Origin: Collinsella sp.
GTDB lineage: Bacteria > Actinomycetota > Coriobacteriia > Coriobacteriales > Coriobacteriaceae
Length of the DNA: 17,066 nt
Assembly (NCBI GenBank): GCA_031294825.1
Contig: JAUMPM010000014.1
Location: forward strand, 1 to 17,066
Reading direction: 5' to 3'
The stretch's first letter is position 1; each line of letters starts with the position of its first letter. Under the pieces are notes generated by a model, which was not told the DNA's origin, searched no databases, and saw nothing but the letters and a program-made list of their open reading frames with translations. The position numbers and the translations under genes are program-made. This document shows, piece after piece, positions 7,349 through 14,061 of this stretch.

Positions 7349-8653
7349 CTAGTCCATTTCTGCCCTGATGAGGTCGAGGGCGCGCTGGCAGTTTTCGCGG
7401 ACGGGGCCGAGCATATGCTCGCGCAGGTCCGCCATGCCGGGCAGGTCGGCGTATTCGTCCATGACCTCTTCCATGCAAATGGGTACCTCGTAGGCGAGGT
7501 CCATCATGGTCGCAAAGCAAAACTTCTCGGATAGCCCGGCATCGGTGAGCGTCGCCTCCAGCGTGGGGTCGCCCATACCGTGGTATCGGCGGATAGCGCC
7601 TGGACCGATGCACCCCACACGATTTTCGCCGCCAACGCTCATGGCAAGGCGCGCCCGGCGGCGCATGCGCTCATACGCCAAACCCGACGCGACATCGTAC
7701 ATTCGAGCCATCATGGCTGCGCCGTCGTTTCCAAGGAGCAGGGAATAGTTTTTCGCGTGCGCATCCGGTGCGCCGATGATGGCGTTAAAGAAAAGTATCT
7801 GCGTAAACAGATACAGGTTAAGTTGATGGTGGCTCGTATTTACGAGGAGCTCTTGAATGTCGCGTGTGGTCGGGCCGCCGTCTGCCGTGTACTTTTGGGC
7901 GGGCATCACCCCAAGTGCCTGACAGAGGTCTTCTTGATGTAGGCGCCTGATCGTTCCGTCTTTGACTTTCACGCGGTCATAGCGCTCAACAATGAGGGCA
8001 GGTTCGTCCTCAAACATACGATATTCGACGTTTGCCGTTGCGATGCCGGCGCGCTGGGCGCTTTTCATGCAGACAAACTCATTGAGAGCCTCGAGTTTAA
8101 ATCCGATAACGCCATTTTTGAAAATATGCGTCGTGGGCGAGGAGCCCATGCATTCGCACCAGCGGTCGTTTATGAACGCGAGCGCGAACTTGCCCTGGTT
8201 GCCTCCAAGTGACCAACTTTCATCTAGACCCATCCACGATGCATCGCGGTCATCTCTGATCGACTTGAGACGAAGAGCAATTTCGTGGTCGTCTATAGGG
8301 CGGTATTCGCCAGCGCGATGCAGGACGGCGTCGGCATCTTCTTCGGCACAAAACTGCACTCCGCCCGGACAGTCGAGTCCGATATGGCTGAGCAACGCAA
8401 CGGGATTGTTGGGCCTAACGTCGAATTCGGCGGCAATCGCTTTTCGTTGGTCCTCGCTGTCGGGTAGAAGGCCAAACAGGTACGGATTCATGACCTGTTG
8501 TCCGTATGTGCGATTCGATACGGGTATGTTGGTCGATAGGGCTGGCCCGTCATAGTCATGATCGTAGGTAAAGCTGATAAGACCGTTCTTATCTTGCGCG
8601 AGCGTTCCAGCAGGCACGCCGCAAATAATGGTCCGAAGTGATGTTCTGGCCAT
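7349..8653 (-). CDS. hipA: HipA toxin, serine/threonine kinase
   Basis: A 434-residue type II toxin of the HipA family. E. coli HipA phosphorylates the glutamyl-tRNA synthetase GltX, stopping translation and promoting persistence. The N-terminal coupling domain (about residues 1-105) ends in the usual 'YLFGLLPDSE' region. The glycine-rich loop SLGGNQGKFAL begins at S148, the position of the E. coli autophosphorylation serine S150. THIFK supplies the ATP-binding lysine. The catalytic loop is DAHAKN with D297 and N302, and the metal-binding Asp is D320 in YDVASG; both match E. coli D309/N314 and D332 with a constant offset. All key residues are present, so the kinase should be active. The ATG lies 3 bases after the hipB stop, with AAGGGA inside the end of hipB as ribosome binding site. 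Confidence 0.92.
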   Translation of the reverse strand: MARTSLRTIICGVPAGTLAQDKNGLISFTYDHDYDGPALSTNIPVSNRTYGQQVMNPYLFGLLPDSEDQRKAIAAEFDVRPNNPVALLSHIGLDCPGGVQFCAEEDADAVLHRAGEYRPIDDHEIALRLKSIRDDRDASWMGLDESWSLGGNQGKFALAFINDRWCECMGSSPTTHIFKNGVIGFKLEALNEFVCMKSAQRAGIATANVEYRMFEDEPALIVERYDRVKVKDGTIRRLHQEDLCQALGVMPAQKYTADGGPTTRDIQELLVNTSHHQLNLYLFTQILFFNAIIGAPDAHAKNYSLLLGNDGAAMMARMYDVASGLAYERMRRRARLAMSVGGENRVGCIGPGAIRRYHGMGDPTLEATLTDAGLSEKFCFATMMDLAYEVPICMEEVMDEYADLPGMADLREHMLGPVRENCQRALDLIRAEMD

Positions 8654-8656
8654 TGG

Positions 8657-9124
8657 CTATTTCCCTTCGGGCATGGTTTGGCTAGATGCGTTTGCGGCAA
8701 CCGAGACTCCGAGATTGGACATGGCGAAATCGGCGAAGGCCCTGTCGTAGAGCTCGGACGTAAGGGGGGTATCTGCAAGAGCCGGAATGGTTGTGCTGCG
8801 ACGGTTGCGATGATGAAGACGTTGAGCGTGATGGCGTCTGGAGGTGCTGCAAGGTTGATCAGCATGCGGGGCGTCGACTGGGTGCTCATTTTTCGTTTCG
8901 CTTATATCCCCTTGTGCTGCGAGCGCCAGTTCAAGAGCGTCGAAAATCGCCAGCAACTTGTCGAGTCGAATGCCGGTGGCGTCTCCTAGCTCGAGCGATG
9001 CAAGCAGGCGCTCCGAAACACCGGCCTTTTTGGCGAGGGTGGCACGGGTGAGACCCTGAGTCTCGCGTGCCTGGCGCACGTAGATGCCAGCTTGGCGTGG
9101 TGTGGTGATGGGAAGGGTATCCAC
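8657..9124 (-). CDS. hipB: HipB-like antitoxin, helix-turn-helix; probable double frameshift
   Basis: A 155-residue partner of the adjacent HipA. Residues about 10-70 form a Cro/HTH_3 helix-turn-helix ('TRATLAKKAGVSERLLASLE'), which should bind the operators upstream and neutralise HipA. The start is GTG 9124 with AGGAG six bases before it. Residues about 80-118 read as His/Arg/Ser-rich low-quality protein with codons unlike the rest. In the neighbouring frame, 8770-8889 gives smooth protein (MLINLAAPPDAITLNVFIIA) with high GC3, and that frame has a stop just upstream of the switch. The frame seems lost at the A5 tract (8889-8893 on +) and regained at the G6 tract (8764-8769 on +). The C-terminal part, SELYDRAFADFAMSNLG, again looks normal. 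Identity as antitoxin is firm; whether the middle is functional is open. Confidence 0.82.
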   Translation of the reverse strand: MDTLPITTPRQAGIYVRQARETQGLTRATLAKKAGVSERLLASLELGDATGIRLDKLLAIFDALELALAAQGDISETKNEHPVDAPHADQPCSTSRRHHAQRLHHRNRRSTTIPALADTPLTSELYDRAFADFAMSNLGVSVAANASSQTMPEGK

Positions 9125-9139
9125 GGCTATCTCCTAACG

Positions 9140-9207
9140 TGCAGGCTTTTGCATCCTAGTATGACATGCAAAAGTCTGCATGAAAAGGCCTCATGCAAAA
9201 CTCTGCA
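9140..9207. promoter_or_regulatory. Three evenly spaced hipBA operator sites
   Basis: Three copies of the near-palindrome TGCAAAANYCTGCA lie at 9140-9153 (reverse orientation, TGCAGGCTTTTGCA), 9167-9180 (TGCAAAAGTCTGCA) and 9194-9207 (TGCAAAACTCTGCA). All keep TGCA at both ends, and their centres are exactly 27 bp apart. Site 1 covers the predicted transcription start, site 2 fills the -10/-35 spacer, and site 3 lies upstream. Autoregulation by HipB binding to several palindromes upstream of hipBA is established for the E. coli system; assigning these sites to this HipB is inference from position and symmetry. Confidence 0.8.
9158..9186 (-). promoter_or_regulatory. hipBA promoter candidate
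   Basis: Read on the - strand, TTTTCA (9181-9186) as -35 and CATACT (9158-9163) as -10 are separated by exactly 17 bases. Each matches four of six consensus bases. The operator copies sit in and beside it, which strengthens the call. Confidence 0.55.
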
Positions 9208-9216
9208 TGAGGCCTT
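9183..9216 (-). terminator. mntP terminator with an operator copy at its tip
   Basis: AAGGCCTCATGCA (9185-9197) and TGCATGAGGCCTT (9204-9216) are perfect 13-bp arms around a 6-base loop. On the - strand the stem is followed by TTTT formed by the stem end and flank (9183-9186). It lies 28 bases after the mntP stop. The tip of the stem, TGCA-6 bases-TGCA, is exactly operator site 3 of hipBA. Confidence 0.8.
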
Positions 9217-9244
9217 ATACGGACGTTTAGTTTTGAAGGGTGTT

Positions 9245-9823
9245 TTACAGCACTAAAATCCCTAGGTGCTCCAGCAAAATCTTGAGGCCGATGAGGATGA
9301 GCACAACGCCGCCCACGATGGTGGCGGGCTTTTCGTAGCGCGCGCCAAAGATGCGGCCAATCGCCACGCCGGCAACGGAGAAGATGAAGGTCGTGATGCC
9401 TATGAGCGACACGGCGGGAACGATGTCGACGGAAAGCGCGGCGAACGAGATGCCCACGGCCAGGGCGTCAATCGAGGTGGCGATGGCGAGGATCAGGTAC
9501 TCGCCCAGGTCAATCTTTTCGGCATCCTTGCCGTCGCCTTCATCCTCGTCCTCGGTAAAGGCTTCCCACAGCATTTTGCCGCCGATGAAGGCGAGCAGGA
9601 TAAAGGCGATCCAATGGTCGATGGGTCCGATGATGCCCATGAATTGACTGCCGAGCGCCCATCCGATTACGGGCATGCCGGCCTGAAAGCCGCCAAAGAA
9701 CAAGCCGAGCACTACGGCGACCTTAAGGTTGATCTTCTTCATGCCAAGGCCCTTGCAGATGGATACGGCAAAGGCGTCCATCGAAAGGCCGATAGCGAGC
9801 AATACGAGCTCTGCGAGTCCCAT
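9245..9823 (-). CDS. mntP: MntP manganese exporter
   Basis: A 192-residue inner-membrane protein of the MntP family (E. coli MntP has 188) that pumps Mn2+ out of the cell. Six hydrophobic segments form two related halves. The paired motifs are visible: SMDAFAVS in the first half and SIDALAVG in the second, each with the conserved acidic residue needed for transport in the family. An acidic loop (EDEDEGDGKDAE) links the halves. The start is ATG 9823 (MGLAELVLLAIG), with GGGAG eight bases before it; a longer in-frame reading to 9928 would run into the riboswitch terminator and is rejected. Expression should be controlled by the Mn riboswitch upstream. It ends at a terminator shared with the hipBA control region. 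Confidence 0.95.
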   Translation of the reverse strand: MGLAELVLLAIGLSMDAFAVSICKGLGMKKINLKVAVVLGLFFGGFQAGMPVIGWALGSQFMGIIGPIDHWIAFILLAFIGGKMLWEAFTEDEDEGDGKDAEKIDLGEYLILAIATSIDALAVGISFAALSVDIVPAVSLIGITTFIFSVAGVAIGRIFGARYEKPATIVGGVVLILIGLKILLEHLGILVL

Positions 9824-9876
9824 AGTCTGGCTCCCTCTCTGCGGGCGGGCCCGCGTGTACCTCTTGGGGGAGTAAC

Positions 9877-10009
9877 AAAAAAGACCCGTGGCGTACGCGT
9901 TGTGCGCACAGCCACGAGTCTCGTTCATTAAGGCAAGCCAGGCCGCATCGGCCAGTGTGTTGACTTACCGCGCCACCGGAGGCGAATCCGGTCACGCGAC
10001 TACTCCCTC
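9877..10009 (-). ncRNA. yybP-ykoY manganese riboswitch with terminator platform
   Basis: Read on the - strand, the leader has the conserved elements of this class in order: GGGAGTAG (10000-10007), GTCAACACACTGGCC, GGCCTGGCTT and GAACGAGAC (9918-9926). The class senses Mn2+ and often controls mntP or related exporters. The expression platform is visible: AGACTCGTGGC (9911-9921) pairs over 11 bp with GCCACGGGTCT (9882-9892), and six T follow (9877-9882). The left terminator arm shares GAGAC with the aptamer 3' strand, so metal-bound aptamer and terminator exclude each other. This predicts an ON switch: high Mn2+ stabilises the aptamer and lets mntP be made. Confidence 0.93.
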
Positions 10010-10039
10010 ATTTATGCGAATCCCGATGCTACCACATGA

Positions 10040-10069
10040 ACAGCTGATTTGGGTTGGGCTCTCAGCTGT
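10040..10069. promoter_or_regulatory. Inverted repeat in the mntP-disA divergent region
   Basis: ACAGCTGA (10040-10047) and TCAGCTGT (10062-10069) are perfect arms around 14 bases; the match continues as GAA/TTC with one bulged G. It lies between the divergent mntP leader and disA and is not followed by a T-run. It may be an operator or hide one of the promoters. The remaining bases to 10169 hold no gene; no clear disA promoter was found. Confidence 0.35.
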
Positions 10070-10169
10070 GTTCGCTCATTCTGTAAGCATCGGATTTCGC
10101 AAGCGCCGCAGGGACAAACCGTGAGAAACTATTTAGCGTTTATGGAGCGTATACGATGGGAGCGATGCC

Positions 10170-11237
10170 TTGGATAAGAACGAGCTGCAAAAGCGTATGG
10201 AACAGGCCATCCGCCTGACGGCACCTGGTCAGCCGATCCGCACCGCCCTCGACATGATCATCGCCGGTCACCTGGGCGCCCTTATCTGCGTCGGCGACAC
10301 CGAAAACGTGCTCGCTGCCGGTAACGACGGCTTCCCGCTCAACATTTCGTTTACTTCGAACCGTCTGTTCGAGCTTTCCAAGATGGACGGCGCCATCGTT
10401 ATCGATGGCGACCTCACCCAGATCCTGCGCGCCAACTTCCACCTCAATCCCGATCCCTCGCTTGCCACGAGTGAGACGGGCATGCGTCACCGTACTGCCG
10501 CTCGCATGTCGGTGCTCACCGATGCCATCGTGATCTCGGTCTCGGCCCGTCGCGCCGTCGTTAACGTGTACGTTCACGGCAAGAGCTACGAGATCCAGCC
10601 CGTCACCACCATCATGAGCTCGGTCAACCAGCTCGTCGCCACGCTCCAGACCACCCGTCAGTCGCTCGACCGCTCCTTGCTGCGCCTGACGGCCCTCGAG
10701 CTCGACGACTACGTCACGCTCGCCGACATCACCGGCATTTTCTCGAGTTTCGAGATCATGCAACAGGCAAAGACCGAGCTTAAGGATTGCATCGTCAAGC
10801 TGGGCAACCAGGGCAAGCTCGTGCAGATGCAGCTCGAGCAGCTCGCCGGTTCCAGCATGGATACCGAATACGACCTGATGATCCGCGACTACGCGAGCGA
10901 TTCCTCCGAGGCAAACGCCGAGAAGATTCGTGCAGAGCTCGCTCGCATGACGCCTAAGGACCTGTCCGACCCGCAGCACGTGGCGGCAGTTCTGGGCTAT
11001 GACGACCTGGACGAGGACTCCGTCATGACGCCGCTGGGCCTGCGCACGCTTTCGCGCGTGTCCGTCGTGCGCGACGGCGTGGCCGAGAAGATCGTCGACG
11101 AGTACGGCTCGCTGCAGGAGCTCATGGACGACATCAGCGAGGATCCGGAGCGCCTGGGCGACTTTGGCGTCAACAACCCTGCCATTCTTGCGGACTCGCT
11201 GTACCGCATGAAGGGCACCAAACAGGGGAACGCATAA
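10170..11237 (+). CDS. disA: DisA diadenylate cyclase (c-di-AMP synthase)
   Basis: A 355-residue DNA-scanning protein that makes cyclic di-AMP from two ATP and stops doing so on branched DNA. The N-terminal DAC domain shows D73-G74-A75 and R106-H107-R108 in RHRTAARMS, the active-site motifs known from Thermotoga DisA (D75-G76-A77, R108-H109-R110). A helical linker follows at about 150-290, and the C-terminal helix-hairpin-helix DNA-binding region (about 300-350) contains 'LRTLSRVSVVRDGVAEKIVDEYGSLQELM'. It starts at TTG 10170, supported by GGGAG seven bases upstream; the nearby ATGs at 10156 and 10165 are out of frame. It is the first gene of the operon and overlaps ispD by one base (TAATG). 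No radA is adjacent. Confidence 0.96.
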   Translation: MDKNELQKRMEQAIRLTAPGQPIRTALDMIIAGHLGALICVGDTENVLAAGNDGFPLNISFTSNRLFELSKMDGAIVIDGDLTQILRANFHLNPDPSLATSETGMRHRTAARMSVLTDAIVISVSARRAVVNVYVHGKSYEIQPVTTIMSSVNQLVATLQTTRQSLDRSLLRLTALELDDYVTLADITGIFSSFEIMQQAKTELKDCIVKLGNQGKLVQMQLEQLAGSSMDTEYDLMIRDYASDSSEANAEKIRAELARMTPKDLSDPQHVAAVLGYDDLDEDSVMTPLGLRTLSRVSVVRDGVAEKIVDEYGSLQELMDDISEDPERLGDFGVNNPAILADSLYRMKGTKQGNA

Positions 11238-11965
11238 TGGCGCCCGTATGCGCCGTGGTCGTTGCCGGCGGCAGCGGTCAGCGCTTTGGAAATCCCGGCG
11301 GCAAGCAGCTCGTTAACGTGGCGGGCCGTCCGCTCATGAGCTGGTCCATCCGCGCGTTTGATCGTAGCGACAAGGTCGGCCATATCGTGGTGGTGTGTCC
11401 TGCCGAGCGCCGTGCCGAGATGCGCCGCCTTGCCATCGACCCGTTTGACTATGACACGCCCATCAGCTTTGCCGATGCCGGCGATACCCGTCAGGATTCC
11501 ACCCGTGCCGGCGTGCATGCGGTTCCGGCGGGTTTCGAATATGTCGCCATCCACGATGGCGCTCGTCCGCTCATTACGACCGAGGCCATCGACCACGCTA
11601 TCGACGTGCTCATGGGTGACCGCTCGCTCGACGGTGTCGTGTGCGGTCAGCCCGCGATCGACACGCTCAAGATCGTCGACGGCGATAATATCGTCGAGAC
11701 GCCGCCGCGCGAGCTCTATTGGGCCGCGCAGACGCCACAGATCTTTAGCGTCGACGCGATGAAGCGTGCCCATGCCGCGGCGATTGCCGAGGGCTTTATC
11801 GGTACCGACGACTCATCGCTGGTCGAGCGCATGGGCGGGCGCGTCCGCTGTGTCCAGAGCCCGCGCGACAACCTTAAGGTGACGGTGCCCGAGGATCTGC
11901 GTCCCGTAACCGCGATTCTGCTTGGCCGCATGGCCGAGGGAGAGGACCTTCCCTATGTTCAGTAA
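11237..11965 (+). CDS. ispD: IspD, MEP cytidylyltransferase
   Basis: A 242-residue cytosolic enzyme that joins CTP and 2-C-methyl-D-erythritol 4-phosphate to give CDP-ME, the third step of the MEP isoprenoid pathway. The nucleotide-binding loop VVAGGSGQRFG lies at residues 8-18 with the catalytic Lys just after it in GGKQL. Further family motifs are GDTRQDST, HDGARP, WAAQTPQIF and the C-terminal DNLKVTVPEDL. Its ATG overlaps the disA stop (TAATG), so translation is probably coupled. Its 3' end overlaps ispF by 11 bases. Partnering with ispF is usual; here the two are separate proteins rather than the IspDF fusion of some proteobacteria. Confidence 0.96.
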   Translation: MAPVCAVVVAGGSGQRFGNPGGKQLVNVAGRPLMSWSIRAFDRSDKVGHIVVVCPAERRAEMRRLAIDPFDYDTPISFADAGDTRQDSTRAGVHAVPAGFEYVAIHDGARPLITTEAIDHAIDVLMGDRSLDGVVCGQPAIDTLKIVDGDNIVETPPRELYWAAQTPQIFSVDAMKRAHAAAIAEGFIGTDDSSLVERMGGRVRCVQSPRDNLKVTVPEDLRPVTAILLGRMAEGEDLPYVQ

Positions 11966-12449
11966 CCTGCGCATTGGCCACGGCTACGACGTCCACCGTT
12001 TGGTGGAGGGGCGTCGATGTATCATCGGCGGGGTCGACATTCCCTACGAGCGCGGCCTGCTGGGCCACTCGGATGCCGATGTGCTCGCGCACGCCTTGGC
12101 CGACGCCATTCTGGGCGCCTGCCGCGGGGGAGACATCGGCAAGCTATTCCCCGACACCGATCCTGCCTACGAGGGTGCTGATTCGATGGTGCTGCTCGCT
12201 CGCGTGATGGACTATGCGCGCGAGCTGGGCTTTGAGTTTGTCGATGCCGATTGCACCATTGCCTGTCAGCAACCCAAGATCACCCCGCACCGCGATGCCA
12301 TGCGCGCCAACCTTGCCCATGCCCTGGGCGTTGACGTCGAAAATGTAGGCGTCGCCGCCACTACGACCGAAAAGCTCGGTTGGGAAGGCCAGGGCGAGGG
12401 AATCGGCGCCTGGGCCGTCTGCCTGCTACAGAAAACCGTTAAGGAGTAA
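11955..12449 (+). CDS. ispF: IspF, MEcPP synthase
   Basis: A 164-residue homotrimeric zinc enzyme that converts CDP-ME 2-phosphate into 2-C-methyl-D-erythritol 2,4-cyclodiphosphate with release of CMP. Metal ligands D12 and H14 are in GHGYDVHRL, and H46 is in LGHSDADVLAH; these correspond to D8, H10 and H42 in E. coli. DIGKLFPDTDP and the C-terminal ATTTEKLGWEGQGEGI are also typical. ATG 11955 was chosen over an in-frame upstream codon at 11922 because GAGAGGA ends eight bases before it and the protein then begins like the family. It overlaps ispD by 11 bases and is followed after three bases by cysS. Confidence 0.96.
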   Translation: MFSNLRIGHGYDVHRLVEGRRCIIGGVDIPYERGLLGHSDADVLAHALADAILGACRGGDIGKLFPDTDPAYEGADSMVLLARVMDYARELGFEFVDADCTIACQQPKITPHRDAMRANLAHALGVDVENVGVAATTTEKLGWEGQGEGIGAWAVCLLQKTVKE

Positions 12450-12452
12450 CGA

Positions 12453-13919
12453 ATGCGTATCTACAACAGCGCTACCCATAAAAAGGAAGAGTTCCAGCCC
12501 ATCGAGTCCGGCAAGGTTCGCATGTACGTGTGCGGCCCCACGGTCTACGACAACATCCACATCGGCAATGCCCGCACGTTCATCAGCTTCGATGTGATTC
12601 GACGCTGGCTCATCGCGAGCGGCTACGAGGTCACGTTCGCCCAGAACCTCACCGATGTCGACGACAAGATCATCAAGCGCGCCAACGAGCAGGGCCGTAC
12701 GGCTGCCGAGGTCGCGACGGAGTTCTCCGACAAGTTCATCGGCGTCATGCGCGCCGCCAACGTGCTCGATCCCGATGTGCGCCCCCGCGCCACCAAGGAG
12801 ATCGGCCCCATGATCGCCATGATCAAGACGCTTATCGAGCAGGGCCACGCTTACGCAGCCGATAACGGCGATGTGTACTTTGCCGTGCGCAGCGATCCCA
12901 ACTATGGTCAGGTCTCGGGCCGCAACATCGACGACCTTATGGTTGGTGCGCGCATCGAGGAGAACGAGGACAAGATCGACCCGCTCGACTTTGCCCTGTG
13001 GAAGGCCGCCAAGCCCGGCGAGCCCAGCTGGCCGAGCCCCTGGGGCGAGGGCCGTCCCGGTTGGCACACCGAGTGCGCCGCCATGGTGCATCGCTACCTG
13101 GGTACCCCGATCGATATCCACGGCGGTGGCTCCGATCTTGCTTTCCCGCATCACGAGAACGAGTGCGCCCAGGCCACCTGCGCCTGGCACCAGGGCTTCT
13201 CCAACACCTGGATGCACACGGGCATGCTGCTGGTTGACGGCGAGAAGATGTCCAAGTCACTCGGCAACTTCTTTACGCTGGCCGAGGTCCTCGAACAGCA
13301 CTCCGCTGCCGCCCTGCGCCTGCTGATGCTGCAGACGAGCTATCGCTCGCCGCTCGACTTTTCTTGGGAGCGCCTGGAGGGTGCCGAGAACTCGCTCACG
13401 CGTATCGCCGGTACGGTCGAGAACCTGCGCTGGGCCGCGAACCATGCGACGGCCGATGCCGATGCGGCTGCCGCCGAGGCGTTTGCCGCCAAGGCCGCCG
13501 AGACTCGTGCCACCTTTAAGGAGTGCATGGACGACGACTTTAACACCGCTGGTGCCATGGGTGCCGTCTTTGGCTTTGTGACCGAGTGCAACCAGTACCT
13601 GGAGCAGGCGGGCGACGCTGCCGACAAGGCCGCCGCGCTTGCCGCCGCCGACACGCTGGCCGAGCTGCTCGATACGCTTGGCGTTGAGCTCCCCGAGCCC
13701 AAGGTCGAGTTGCCGCTGGGCCTGCTGGGCGTTGCCGCCGGTTTGGTTGCCTACACGGGTGACGACGTGGACGAGGCCGCTGCCAAGATTCTCGAGGCCC
13801 GCGCCGAGGCCCGCGCCGCCAAGAACTGGGATCTGGCCGACGCCATCCGCGACCAGCTCAAGGACCTGGGCCTGACGATCGAGGATACGACCGCCGGCAC
13901 CCGTATTAAGACTCTCTAG
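12453..13919 (+). CDS. cysS: Cysteinyl-tRNA synthetase
   Basis: A 488-residue class I aminoacyl-tRNA synthetase that charges tRNA-Cys. HIGN (residues 36-39) is the HIGH signature and KMSKS is at 265-269. The zinc site that selects cysteine is complete: C27, C208, H233 and E237, each one less than the E. coli positions 28, 209, 234 and 238. The C-terminal DALR-type helical domain covers about 330-440 and is Ala-rich. AAGGAG at 12441-12446, inside the end of ispF, serves as ribosome binding site. There is no T-box leader, as expected for a gene inside an operon. A long structured spacer separates it from rlmB. Confidence 0.97.
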   Translation: MRIYNSATHKKEEFQPIESGKVRMYVCGPTVYDNIHIGNARTFISFDVIRRWLIASGYEVTFAQNLTDVDDKIIKRANEQGRTAAEVATEFSDKFIGVMRAANVLDPDVRPRATKEIGPMIAMIKTLIEQGHAYAADNGDVYFAVRSDPNYGQVSGRNIDDLMVGARIEENEDKIDPLDFALWKAAKPGEPSWPSPWGEGRPGWHTECAAMVHRYLGTPIDIHGGGSDLAFPHHENECAQATCAWHQGFSNTWMHTGMLLVDGEKMSKSLGNFFTLAEVLEQHSAAALRLLMLQTSYRSPLDFSWERLEGAENSLTRIAGTVENLRWAANHATADADAAAAEAFAAKAAETRATFKECMDDDFNTAGAMGAVFGFVTECNQYLEQAGDAADKAAALAAADTLAELLDTLGVELPEPKVELPLGLLGVAAGLVAYTGDDVDEAAAKILEARAEARAAKNWDLADAIRDQLKDLGLTIEDTTAGTRIKTL

Positions 13920-13924
13920 TATTT

Positions 13925-14029
13925 GTTGACCGTTCGAGGTGCGGCAGATTGCCTTGAAAGAGGAGGGCATAGACCTGGTGGTCATGCCCGACGATTGAAA
14001 GGCAAGGTGCCGTGGCTCGGACGGTCGAT
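13925..14029 (+). ncRNA. Long imperfect hairpin in the cysS-rlmB spacer
   Basis: Three stacked stems fold the spacer on itself. The outer stem pairs 13925-13938 with 14016-14029 (core GACCGTTCGAG with CTCGGACGGTC). The middle stem pairs 13942-13955 with 13999-14012, with two mismatches. The inner stem pairs GGGCAT/ATGCCC and GACC/GGTC (13965-13975 with 13980-13989) and closes on the loop TGGT. Both sides of the internal loop below the tip contain TTGAAAG. A weak T-rich tail follows. It starts 5 bases after the cysS stop and ends before the rlmB ribosome binding site. It could be an RNA processing site, an attenuator, a small RNA or an ERIC-like repeat; I recognise no named family. Confidence 0.65.
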
Positions 14030-14061
14030 TCTTGTTCGTTATGTATTTAGGAGGTCGCTTT

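Noticed and set aside
8488..8889. Separate small - strand gene overlapping hipB and hipA
   Set aside because: Its start segment is better explained as the shifted part of hipB; the rest runs out of frame through hipA with no likeness to a protein.
9140..9207. CRISPR-like array from the 27-bp periodic repeats
   Set aside because: Only three 14-bp units, one inverted, with 13-bp spacers; this fits operators, not CRISPR.
9824..9928. N-terminal extension of MntP
   Set aside because: The extension would be translated from the riboswitch terminator; the ATG at 9823 has a good ribosome binding site and matches the family start.
9888..10124. Short + strand frame across the riboswitch
   Set aside because: It overlaps conserved RNA structure read from the other strand and has no protein likeness.
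13920..14061. T-box or tRNA in the cysS-rlmB spacer
   Set aside because: No T-box signature, no tRNA cloverleaf or CCA-type end; the segment is one long hairpin and follows cysS rather than preceding it.
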